Assembly (NCBI GenBank): GCA_018971625.1
Contig: JAGXAJ010000051.1
Coordinates: forward strand, 1-33,226
Reading direction: 5' to 3'
Length of the DNA: 33,226 nt
From: Pseudomonadota bacterium
GTDB lineage: Bacteria; Pseudomonadota; Alphaproteobacteria; Rhizobiales; Xanthobacteraceae
Shown here: piece by piece, positions 23,532-33,226 of the stretch
Numbering within the stretch: the stretch's first letter is position 1
Layout: each line of letters begins with the position of its first letter
Made by a program: the position numbers and the translations under genes
Notes under the pieces: model-generated
What the model saw: only the letters and a program-made list of their open reading frames with translations
Databases searched by the model: none
Told to the model about the DNA's origin: nothing

Positions 23532-24272
23532 CTAAAAATGATGCAGGCTGAATTTTCCGTTCGGGAATTCGTAAAAACTGAACGGGCTTGCCATATTGAC
23601 GCCACTCAATTCTAAGGCAAAACTTTCTGCTGGTCCCACCAGCTGTTTGGCACGCGGGAACAATTCCATCGTTTTTAACCGGCGGGCCCCCATCGGTGAA
23701 ATCTTCGGAAGATCTCGTTCAGCCAAGATTGAACCATCCAGTGCAACTATCCTCGCCTTTCCTGTAGCCTCGCCGTTCGAAGCTAGGCATGCATTGACGA
23801 GCACAGTCCCAGACTGATCAAGAAGCCTGGTAAGGTAGGTCTGGATCCATGGAGGGGTAGAAAACGGAGCCGACGTGACCTCCTCGCGTTCATGTGACAA
23901 GGTGATCGCCCCATTGCCGGAATAATACTGGGCATAGTAACCGGTCGTGATCTTTTTTCCCGGTCGGATCTTTGCACCGCTCTTTGGCAGCAAAGTCACC
24001 GCTACAGAGCCTGAAATGTTTGGGCATAGCTCTGAAGTGTTCAGTTGCATTTGGCCATCGAGGCTGAGATCTTTCTGGAAATACCCCGCTGCATCACCGT
24101 TGCCATCGAATAGCCAGACATGCGCTTCGGCCTCTGGTTCGCCCTTGAAGAAAGTCGAAAAATAATTGAACGCACAAAGCTCCGTAGTGACGATATCATC
24201 GTTCCGAAGATACAGAATCGCAGGCGGGTAGCCCTTCACAACCGCTTCGCCGATCTCCAGCTCAGTTGCCAT
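23532..24272 (-). CDS. Protein of unknown function, beta-rich
   Basis: The 246-residue protein has no obvious signal peptide or membrane span. ATG 24272 is preceded by GAGG at acceptable spacing. Segments such as ILYLRNDDIVTTELCAFNYFSTF and HVWLFDGNGDAAGYF, and a C-terminal ISPMGARRLKTMELF, suggest a beta-sandwich-like fold, partly repeated in the next gene. I cannot assign a family or function. With the downstream gene it forms a two-gene unit that diverges from pseB across a 430-base gap. Confidence 0.7.
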   Translation of the reverse strand: MATELEIGEAVVKGYPPAILYLRNDDIVTTELCAFNYFSTFFKGEPEAEAHVWLFDGNGDAAGYFQKDLSLDGQMQLNTSELCPNISGSVAVTLLPKSGAKIRPGKKITTGYYAQYYSGNGAITLSHEREEVTSAPFSTPPWIQTYLTRLLDQSGTVLVNACLASNGEATGKARIVALDGSILAERDLPKISPMGARRLKTMELFPRAKQLVGPAESFALELSGVNMASPFSFYEFPNGKFSLHHF

Positions 24273-26879
<2,607 letters not shown>

Positions 26880-26883
<4 letters not shown>

Positions 26884-27569
26884 AGATCGCTATTATTCCG
26901 GCACGTGGTGGCAGCAAGCGGATTCCGCGGAAGAATATCCGCTTATTCTGCGGCAAGCCGATCATGGCCTATTCGATCTCAGCAGCTCACGACACTGGGC
27001 TGTTCGATCAAATCGTGGTTTCCACCGATGACGAGGAGATCGCTTCTATCGCACGCGCCTCCGGCGCAACGACACCATTTCTCCGGCCGCGTGAGATCGC
27101 CGACGATTTCACTGGAACCAATGCGGTCGTCAGGCATGCGATCGCTTGGTTTAATGGACGGGGAAGCAACATCACGTATGCCTGCTGCATTTATGCGACC
27201 GCCCCATTGATCCAGAGCCGGTTCATCCGGGAAGGCTACGAAATTCTCGCTCGGTCCGATGCAGACTTTGCCTTTTCGATGACGAGCTATCCTTTTCCAA
27301 TTCAGCGCGCTCTCCGCCTGACGCCAGACGGCCGGGTCGACGTCTTTTATCCGGAACATCGCATGACCAGATCGCAGGATTTGGAAGCCTCTTATCATGA
27401 TGCCGGACAATTCTACTGGGGAACGGCATCTGCATTCCTAGGAGACGTGCCGCTATTCTCGCCCCGATCTGTCGGCGTGATCCTGCCTCGACTTCTGGTG
27501 CAAGACATTGACACGCTAGAAGACTGGGAACAGGCCGAATTCATGTATCAGGCTATACATAGAGATTAG
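26880..27569 (+). CDS. pseF: Pseudaminic acid cytidylyltransferase
   Basis: The 229-residue enzyme activates pseudaminic acid with CTP. MKIAIIPARGGSKRIPRKNI and FCGKPIMAYSI are at the N terminus, followed by YACCIYATAPLI, SYPFPIQRAL, SYHDAGQFYWG and VQDIDTLEDWEQAEFMY, all characteristic of PseF/FlmC. GTG 26880 overlaps the pseC stop. Its stop overlaps the convergent HddC-GmhB stop by three bases. The remaining pathway genes pseG, pseH and an ordinary pseI are not next to it in this window. Confidence 0.95.
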
Positions 27570-28828
27570 GCCCCGCGGTTGTTCACCGTGGCCTCAGCTT
27601 TCATTCCCGCCGCTTCGACCAACGGACGGACGAAAGCAACAAGATCTCCACCTTCGAACAAATGACCTTGAATACCGGCCGCCGCAGCGGCCTCCAAATC
27701 ATGGCGCTGATCACCAATAAGTAAGCTGGCCTCTTTCCGCACCGGCCAACCCTCTAGGCAATCCAAGATCATTCCCGGCGCCGGTTTGCGATGGTCACTC
27801 GCCTTGCGCCATTCCTCGATGATACCGGCTTCATGGTAGGGACAATATTGAAATTCATCGATATGGGCGCCGATTTCGGCGAGGTCGCGGTTCATCCAGT
27901 CATGTAGTTGATTAACTTCATCGATGCCGTAATAGCCGCGGGCAACGCCAGCCTGATTGGTCACAACAAATGTCAGATAGCCGAGGTCGTTGCATAGCTT
28001 GATCGCGTCACGAGCACCGCTGATCCATTCAAAATCGTCGATCCTATAGACATAAGCTTTATCGACATTCAGCACACCATCCCGGTCGAAGAAAACGGCG
28101 GGGCGCCGTACTCTCTGGGGCAACTCGATCTGGGCGCGCTCGAAGTCATCTGGGATACCGATATCAATAAAAAAGCCATCGTACAGAGATGCACGCATCT
28201 TCGCGTTCGCAGCCAATCGAGGAAAAACTGATTGTTCGAGTGAGCATGGAACGTCTCCGATCATATGAAGAACTTCGCGATCTATGCGGTATACGCCGGA
28301 ATTAATGGGGCCATTCGTCCGCGCACCTGCGGGCAGGAACGCCTTGATGACATCCTGCTCCAGCAGAACGCGACCGTAGCGATCGCCTGCCTGATCACGT
28401 TTTAGGGCAATTCGCGCCATGCACGAGCCGGTCGCGTGGCTAGCAACCATATCCAGCAGGTTGAAATCGAAGAATGAGTCGCCATTCAAAAGAATGAATT
28501 GTTGGTCGAGCTGAGCCGCGGCATGTTTTAGGGCCCCTCCGGTGCCGAGTTGCGCCGGTTCAGAAATCACCGAGATCGCCGCATTACGCCAGCGCTTTCC
28601 TTCATACCGGTCAACGATCTGCCCTGCTCGATGACAGGCGAGTAGCAGAATCTCTTGAATGGCTGGATAGCGCGATATCTCGTCCAGAACGTAGTCCAAA
28701 AATGGGCGACCGGCGACTTCCAGCAGCGGCTTTGGTACCAATCGCGTACGCTCGCCCAACCTGGTCCCGAGCCCCCCAACAAGAACGACGGCCTGCTTCA
28801 CGACAACGTTCCGATCGGACACTGTCAC
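27566..28828 (-). CDS. Fused heptose-1-phosphate nucleotidyltransferase and heptose-bisphosphate phosphatase (HddC-GmhB)
   Basis: The 420-residue protein has two enzymes in one chain. The N-terminal half is a sugar nucleotidyltransferase: QAVVLVGGLGTRLGERT, VPKPLLEVAGRPFLDYVLDE, EPAQLGTGGALKHA, FILLNGDSFFDFN, GPINSGVYRID. The C-terminal half is a HAD phosphatase of the GmhB type: PAVFFDRDGVLN with the catalytic aspartates, FVVTNQAGVARGYY, YCPYHEAG, HRKPAPGMILDCL and LIGDQRHDLEAA. Together they could convert heptose 1,7-bisphosphate to heptose 1-phosphate and then NDP-heptose (GDP for the alpha route). The order nucleotidyltransferase first is the reverse of the reaction order. The start is uncertain: GTG 28828 has AAGGA at ideal spacing; GTG 28822 and GTG 28801 are also possible. 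The HddA-like kinase at 5144 would supply its substrate. Confidence 0.88.
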   Translation of the reverse strand: MTVSDRNVVVKQAVVLVGGLGTRLGERTRLVPKPLLEVAGRPFLDYVLDEISRYPAIQEILLLACHRAGQIVDRYEGKRWRNAAISVISEPAQLGTGGALKHAAAQLDQQFILLNGDSFFDFNLLDMVASHATGSCMARIALKRDQAGDRYGRVLLEQDVIKAFLPAGARTNGPINSGVYRIDREVLHMIGDVPCSLEQSVFPRLAANAKMRASLYDGFFIDIGIPDDFERAQIELPQRVRRPAVFFDRDGVLNVDKAYVYRIDDFEWISGARDAIKLCNDLGYLTFVVTNQAGVARGYYGIDEVNQLHDWMNRDLAEIGAHIDEFQYCPYHEAGIIEEWRKASDHRKPAPGMILDCLEGWPVRKEASLLIGDQRHDLEAAAAAGIQGHLFEGGDLVAFVRPLVEAAGMKAEATVNNRGA

Positions 28829-29140
28829 ACTATCCTTGAACCCGAAGCCTAACTCAGCCTGCGCGTCGAATCGCTCCCCAGCGAACCAGAGCACGCCAGC
28901 TATGAGATTGCGCTCCCGCTTGCCGAAATCAAGAAGTAATCGCGCCGGTCTTCAAAACCGGCATTTTCTTGCCGGACTCGGCACTTGATGATCATCGCGT
29001 ACTTCCTCTCATCTTGCATTGTCCGGCCAACATATGCCATGCAATTACATGTTGAACCTTGGTCTTGGTCGACGACCAGCCGAGGTCGCTTCTATAGCGA
29101 TCGCCCTGAGAAATTGCTAATTTTCCTGGATCGGTGAGAC
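28829..29140. other. Divergent intergenic region; no gene supported
   Basis: About 310 bases between the HddC-GmhB fusion and the large membrane protein. It holds two adjacent small hairpins (28944-28982, listed separately) and a perfect inverted repeat TGGTCG-A-CGACCA at 29066-29078, 63 bases upstream of the downstream start, which might be an operator. No ORF is convincing. Confidence 0.4.
28944..28982 (+). other. selC-like anticodon-arm hairpin or terminator-like hairpin
   Basis: GCCGGT (28944-28949), loop CTTCAAA (28950-28956) and ACCGGC (28957-28962) form a perfect 6-bp stem with a 7-base loop. The loop equals the anticodon loop of bacterial selenocysteine tRNA (UCA anticodon). A second 5-bp hairpin TGCCG-GACT-CGGCA follows at 28970-28983, but no acceptor or T-arm can be found. 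ATTTTCTT follows the first stem, so it could also be a rho-independent terminator, yet no plus-strand gene ends just upstream. Confidence 0.35.
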
Positions 29141-31465
29141 GTGATTTCGATCTTGGTCGCCGCCCTATTTTACCTGATTCCGATTGGCTGCGCTCTCTGT
29201 CTATTGAGAGGACTCATCGGCAGGACTCCAAACTCTCTTTTGCTTTCCAGCGCTTGCTGTTTGGGATTTGTCATCATGACGATTCTCATGATGGTGGCAG
29301 AACGATACGATCTGCTGCAGAAGCATTTTCTACTGATTTGCTGGTTGACTCTGATAGTGATGGTCTTCGGCCTGACACGCTTACGTAGAATGCAACTCAA
29401 GTATGAGCTCACTATTGAGACAATGAGCGTGGCTCTAGCCGTCGTGCTAATATTTTACCTCTACAATTACTTTGTCCTCTTTCACTTTCCCACTGCGGAT
29501 TTGTTCCAAGACGTGCACACGATGAAAGGTGCCGAGGAACTCGGCCGCTTCGGTATTCTTAGCCCCTTCGTAACTGACTCCTACATTCCCATCAAACAAA
29601 CTATTACTGGAATAATTGTCAGGACGTTCGGCTTTGATCAACTGATCGGCTTCTGGGCAATCGGAGTGTGGACTATTGCGTTCAAGTTGCTTGTCACGTT
29701 CGCCGCTTCATCGGTGGTGACGGTCGGTAGCCGTCGTATGCTCGTCTTTGCCGTCGCCTCCGCTCTCATCGTCAATGCCGAATTTAGTAACGGCATATTA
29801 TGCTTTTTCGCCAGCCTTCTGTTGATGACAACTGTGAACAGTTGGATGCGACGCTATTCGGACACTGGTGAAAGCCGCTCCGCCCCATTTCCAATCGCGC
29901 TGCTCGTCCTCATAGGAATTGTTTTGGTTTGCGCCGAAACATCAACTCAGGCAGGTTTTGCCTATCTTCTGATCTGCATTGCCTTGACATCAAACTTTGG
30001 TTTCCTTCGGATTTCGATTGATGCGGCGGCGCCGAACATCGCGTTTCGCGTTCATCCTGAGCCCATCGGGCTCCTGATAGTAGTGTTAGAAGGATCGATG
30101 ATCCTGATGCATCGATCGAGCATTATCTTGATCCCGATCGCGGTTTTCACGGGATGGGCTCTAGCGTTGCAACCAGCGGGGCGGTCTCAACTCGCTCTGA
30201 AACTCTTAGGAATAGCCCTCCCGACTATCTCGTTACTGCCGCTTGCGCTAGTGCTCGCTGAATATCTGAAGCTCGTTGATCTAACTCGGATCTACGGCAT
30301 AATGCTCTCAAGTTTCGCAATGGTGTTGCACACGAATGCTAGCGACGACTTCGCACTGGGAGTCGGATTGAGGAACGCTCTCATCGAGTGGAGCCGATCG
30401 ATTGGCGCACTCTTCGCACTCTTTCTTGCCGCGACATTCTTCTACGCTACTCTGACACATAGAGGACGCATGCTATGGAAAAACGCTCAGTTTAGCCTAG
30501 CATGGATCGGCGGTTGGGCACTAACGCTCATCATTCTCTCGGGTGCTCCATTCGGGTACAGGGCCTCCTTCTATGCATCATTCCTCTTTGCTATAGCTGC
30601 ATCGATCGCAGCTCCGCCGCTTTGGAGATTCGCCGGAAAACCATTAAAAACTGCGCTGGCACTGATCTTTGCGCTGGGACTCATCTATTTGATGACTGCG
30701 CATTTTGCCAAAAACTACGCCGCGTATCTCGGCTTCGTATGGCCGATCACGGTCATCGCCGCAACTGCAGGTCTAATGCTGCTGTCATGTCCTCTAATTG
30801 TTCGTCGCTTGCCCGCGCCAGTGGTCCTAGCGGTTGTGACCGTATTGGCGCTTTCTCTTGACAGGGTTGGCACAAAATTCATGTTGCTTCCACACTCCTA
30901 TGGCGAGCCATCATATAGTCCAGTCGCGATAAGCCACTATACCAAGGAGGACTGGGAAATAGCGAAATCCCTTCGCGCATTGGCACCAACCACAGCTGTG
31001 GTGTCCGACCCATATACTACCAGCATTGTTCGAGCTCTTACCGGCTTGAACGCGATTATAGGATATTCCAATCTTGACACAATGAACGACAAGGAACGGA
31101 CCGTCTTGCGAAATGTGATCGACGGCGCTGGATCCGGAGACAAAAGTAAGTATTGCGCTGCTGTCAACAAGCTGGTTGACGCCGGAGCAGGCGAGTACTG
31201 GTATGGCATCCGACGCCTGCTTCACTTTGCAAGCGACCGAGAGAAACTTGACCAGACCGATACTGTGTTTGTTTTTTCGGCCAAGACGGCGGAATGGGCT
31301 TCAATTCCTTTCGACGAAAGGGTAAGTTATTTTCCCTCGCAAATTCCTTTAAGAAAAGATCAGATTGCGACCGTTTCGGACATCGGCCCTGTTATATCGA
31401 ATAAAGACGACATGGTGATTGCCTTATCCGTATCGTGTCCGATGGCGAGGTTGCCAGACGATTGA
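29141..31465 (+). CDS. Large multi-pass membrane protein of unknown function (possible GT-C type)
   Basis: The 774-residue protein has at least a dozen hydrophobic segments and a soluble C-terminal tail of about 200 residues. After the first few spans an acidic, charged loop (FPTADLFQDVHTMKGAEELG, then SYIPIKQTI) could be the first periplasmic loop that holds the catalytic aspartates in GT-C glycosyltransferases. I do not recognise a specific family and a polymerase role is equally possible. The C-terminal part (DWEIAKSLRALAPTTAVVSDPYTTSIVRALTG) resembles the soluble tails of such transferases. GTG 29141 is preceded by GGATCGGTGAG, a weak ribosome site. Codon use is AT-richer than in the pse genes. 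Confidence 0.7.
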   Translation: MISILVAALFYLIPIGCALCLLRGLIGRTPNSLLLSSACCLGFVIMTILMMVAERYDLLQKHFLLICWLTLIVMVFGLTRLRRMQLKYELTIETMSVALAVVLIFYLYNYFVLFHFPTADLFQDVHTMKGAEELGRFGILSPFVTDSYIPIKQTITGIIVRTFGFDQLIGFWAIGVWTIAFKLLVTFAASSVVTVGSRRMLVFAVASALIVNAEFSNGILCFFASLLLMTTVNSWMRRYSDTGESRSAPFPIALLVLIGIVLVCAETSTQAGFAYLLICIALTSNFGFLRISIDAAAPNIAFRVHPEPIGLLIVVLEGSMILMHRSSIILIPIAVFTGWALALQPAGRSQLALKLLGIALPTISLLPLALVLAEYLKLVDLTRIYGIMLSSFAMVLHTNASDDFALGVGLRNALIEWSRSIGALFALFLAATFFYATLTHRGRMLWKNAQFSLAWIGGWALTLIILSGAPFGYRASFYASFLFAIAASIAAPPLWRFAGKPLKTALALIFALGLIYLMTAHFAKNYAAYLGFVWPITVIAATAGLMLLSCPLIVRRLPAPVVLAVVTVLALSLDRVGTKFMLLPHSYGEPSYSPVAISHYTKEDWEIAKSLRALAPTTAVVSDPYTTSIVRALTGLNAIIGYSNLDTMNDKERTVLRNVIDGAGSGDKSKYCAAVNKLVDAGAGEYWYGIRRLLHFASDREKLDQTDTVFVFSAKTAEWASIPFDERVSYFPSQIPLRKDQIATVSDIGPVISNKDDMVIALSVSCPMARLPDD

Positions 31466-31472
31466 GATCTCC

Positions 31473-31577
31473 ATGTTCGCGCGGAACTCAAAACCTCCCC
31501 CCCTACCATGGGTGCTAGTGACATTGCTCATTATCGCCGCTACATTGTATATCTGGGTACATTTCACAAAACATTGA
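31473..31577 (+). CDS. Possible 34-residue single-span membrane protein
   Basis: ATG 31473 opens a 34-codon frame ending TGA at 31575-31577, seven bases after the stop of the large membrane protein. The product has a short basic/proline N terminus (MFARNSKPPPLP) followed by one continuous hydrophobic stretch (about residues 13-29, WVLVTLLIIAATLYIWV) and a basic end, as expected for a small inner-membrane protein. GAGAT before the ATG is only a modest ribosome site. It may be a partner of the upstream protein, or chance. Confidence 0.35.
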   Translation: MFARNSKPPPLPWVLVTLLIIAATLYIWVHFTKH

Positions 31578-31973
31578 CATTATATTCCGCAACTACGCTG
31601 AATTGTGTCTACGTCAACGCGATGCGCAGATCTTCGGCACGAATCATCCTTCAATGAGCACCTGATTAATACCAATCCGCTGAGGTTCTGACTCTCTGGG
31701 ATTCCAAAATCGGCGGGTTTGTGATTCATATGTGGACGCCCCCTTGGCAAGGCATTTTTGTCGGAGGATGCGAGATCGGTTGCTTTCATATGTCCGGCCT
31801 GTCTGTGCAGCACAAAGTCTTTGCTGCTGGCCTTGATGGAAATCCGCCGATGAAGTCCCTAATCAACATGGCGCGCTGCTGAAGCGCATTGAATCAGACG
31901 GGTTGGCCTCATCATTGGCTCGATCGTTACACATCATCGACTGCCATTGCCAATTTGGGTTGCCGGGCCCTTC
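31578..31973. other. Non-coding stretch downstream of the IS110-type transposase
   Basis: About 400 bases with no supported gene. Part of it should be the 3' non-coding end of the insertion sequence; the exact element boundary is not recognisable. A bulged hairpin (GCAGC ... GCTGC at 31807-31827) lies about 150 bases from the transposase stop. In the IS1111 subgroup of IS110 elements the guide RNA (seekRNA/bridge RNA) is made from this side. Confidence 0.4.
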
Positions 31974-33060
31974 TCAGGCCGTGAGCTCGTAAGACCGGTA
32001 CGTCTCCTTCCGTGTCAGGACTACCCACGCGATACGCGCCAGTTTGTTGGCGAGCGCGACGGAGACGACCCTGAATGGCTTTTTCGTCATGAGCGCCCTG
32101 ATCCAGTTTGCCATGGGAGTTGGCTTGTCCTTGGTGTGGCGAATGACGGCCGTGGCGCCGACGACGAGCAACCTGCGCAGGTATCGGTCTCCTTGCTTGG
32201 AAATGCCGCCGAGCTGTGTTTTTCCGCCGGTCGAATGTTGTTGTGGCGTCAACCCGAGCCAGGCGGCAAATTGCCTACCCGACCGGAACTGGCCGGGATC
32301 GGTGACAGTGGCGGCGATGGCTGTCGCCGTAACAATGCCGACGCCAGGGATCGCCACGAGCCTGCGACTGGCTTCGCTATCGGCATGCCACGCGAGGAGC
32401 TTGCGATCGAGCGCCGTGATCTCCTCGGAAAAGCGTCATGATCTGCCGAACCATGGCTTCCAACGTGGTGCGGGCGTAGGATGGCAAGGCATCCTCGTCA
32501 GACAGCACTTGCTGAGCCAGCTTCGCCAGATTGGCAATCCCGGGATTGGCGACGAGACCGAGCTCCGCCAGATGCGCGCGCAAAGCATTGGCGAGCATGG
32601 TGCGTTGGCGAACGAACAGCGACCGAGCGCGATGAGCCATGAGAATACTCTGCTGCTCGACAGTCTTTACGGGTACGAACCGCATCGTCGGGCGTTGCAC
32701 GGCTTCGCAAATCGCCTCGGCGTCTAACGCATCGCTCTTGCCGCGCTTCACATAGGCCTTCACGTAGGAGGCCGGAATGAGGCGGACCTCGTGTCCCATG
32801 GCAGCGAGCGTGCGGGCCCAGTAATGGGCCGTTCCACAGGCCTCCATCCCGATCAGGCACGGCGACAACTTCGAAAAGAAGGGCAGCATCTGCTTGCGAT
32901 GAAGCCGCTTCGTCAGCACCGTGGCGCCAGCCTCGTCGACCCCATGAGCCTGAAATACGCTTTTCGCCAGATCTAGTCCAATCGTCGTGATCGTCATTGT
33001 AAACGCTCCTCATCCCGCTGCGGGCTACCGATCGGCATCATAGCCGCTGGCCGGTGCGGG
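31790..33060 (-). mobile_element. IS110-family (IS1111-like) insertion sequence, ends not defined
   Basis: The element is recognised by its transposase (31974-32997). The borders given are estimates: the left one is placed in the non-coding stretch and the right one before the IS630-type start at 33100. IS110 elements often lack clear terminal inverted repeats, so no precise end can be named. No target duplication is visible. Confidence 0.45.
31974..32997 (-). pseudogene. IS110/IS1111-type transposase, interrupted by one frameshift
   Basis: The N-terminal part (ATG 32997, preceded by GAGGAG) shows the RuvC-like DEDD domain: GLDLAKSVFQAHGVDE, CLIGMEACGTAHYWAR and KRGKSDALDAEAICEAV. The second part, in another frame, has the C-terminal domain AIPGVGIVTATAIAA, FAAWLGLTPQQHSTGGK and GGISKQGDRYLRRLL. 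The frames join at a run AAAA on the plus strand (32429-32432). Removing one base restores an unbroken 340-residue protein of family length, reading MTLSEEITALDRKLLAWHAD across the join. The stop of the full frame is TGA at 31974-31976. This is a single-base insertion: an inactivated copy, a sequencing error or, less likely, programmed frameshifting. Confidence 0.88.
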
Positions 33061-33076
33061 GCGTCCACATCATCAA

Positions 33077-33102
33077 CATGGCAACTGGAGGGAGTTGCCA
33101 TG
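33077..33102 (+). promoter_or_regulatory. Hairpin enclosing the ribosome binding site and start codon of the IS630 transposase
   Basis: CATGGCAACT (33077-33086) pairs perfectly over 10 bp with AGTTGCCATG (33093-33102). The loop GGAGGG is the Shine-Dalgarno sequence and the last three bases of the stem are the ATG. In the RNA both signals would be masked. Similar sequestration limits transposase translation from read-through transcripts in IS10 and IS50. Confidence 0.6.
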
Positions 33103-33226
33103 GGCCAGCCGATTACGGTTCGAAGGGATTTTACAGCGGCTGAGGTGCGCCGGCTCGCGCGGCGGGCGAAGGACAGCGATCAGGTCCGGCGCCTTCTGGC
33201 GATCGCTGCGGTGCTCGATGGCGCAT
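33100..33226 (+). CDS. IS630-family transposase (5' part, cut by window end)
   Basis: ATG 33100 follows GGAGGG at good spacing. The 42 visible codons give MGQPITVRRDFTAAEVRRLA followed by ARRAKDSDQVRRLLAIAAVLDGA, the helix-turn-helix N terminus typical of IS630/Tc1-like transposases. The catalytic DDE part lies outside the window. It is back-to-back with the IS110-type element, and the two ISs border the glycan locus on the right. Confidence 0.8.
   Translation, partial: MGQPITVRRDFTAAEVRRLARRAKDSDQVRRLLAIAAVLDGA

Noticed and set aside
28921..29000. Complete selC tRNA gene
   Set aside because: Only the anticodon-arm-like hairpin is present; the long acceptor/T-arm helix and GTTCGA motif are missing.
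31580..31813. 77-codon minus-strand frame downstream of the small ORF
   Set aside because: No recognisable domain, no ribosome site, and it lies in the probable non-coding end of the IS.

Overview
The window looks like chromosome from a high-GC alphaproteobacterium, most probably a Bradyrhizobium-like member of the Hyphomicrobiales. I base this on codon usage, the style of the enzymes and the IS families; no rRNA or other marker gene is present. Nearly everything concerns making and attaching unusual surface sugars. Base composition is uneven. By hand count one 60-base line in the sialate-type operon (8641-8700) is 75% GC, while one in the membrane-protein block (18241-18300) is 47%, which suggests that block was acquired separately.

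Left end (1-4003): a TPR/SPINDLY (GT41-like) glycosyltransferase on the minus strand lies downstream of an AGE-family epimerase. The AGE 3' end, the intergenic region and the SPINDLY 5' end occur twice as a direct repeat of about 393 bp (1-393 and 2607-2999), so a second SPINDLY gene begins just outside the window. The TPR plus glycosyltransferase layout, close to nonulosonic-acid genes, recalls the flagellin glycosyltransferase FlmG of Caulobacter.

Plus-strand operon (4124-12425), with genes mostly overlapping by a few bases: sugar-nucleotide reductase/epimerase, a CBS-GHMP (heptose-kinase-like) fusion, a NeuB-SAF-TIM-barrel fusion, a CMP-sugar-acid synthetase, SDR, TIM-barrel isomerase, SDR and a PtmA-like SDR. 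It encodes a nonulosonate-type synthase and CMP activation, but no NeuC or other hydrolysing epimerase, and its kinase is of the heptose type. I judge this the most likely undescribed pathway in the window.

Minus-strand operon (12433-16505): rfbF, rfbG, a Cys4-type C-methyltransferase and a Gfo/Idh/MocA oxidoreductase, together predicted to make a CDP-linked, probably C-methyl-branched deoxysugar.

Middle block (16764-24272), AT-richer: a GT2 polyprenyl-phosphate glycosyltransferase, two paralogous multi-pass membrane proteins on either side of an OafA-type acyltransferase with an SGNH domain, and two related soluble proteins of unknown function.

Right block (24704-31577): pseB-pseC-pseF for pseudaminic acid (no pseG, pseH or classical pseI seen), a convergent HddC-GmhB fusion for GDP-heptose, a large membrane protein of unknown function and a possible 34-residue membrane protein. 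The window ends in insertion sequences: a frameshifted IS110/IS1111-type transposase and the start of an IS630-type transposase whose ribosome binding site sits in the loop of a perfect 10-bp hairpin.
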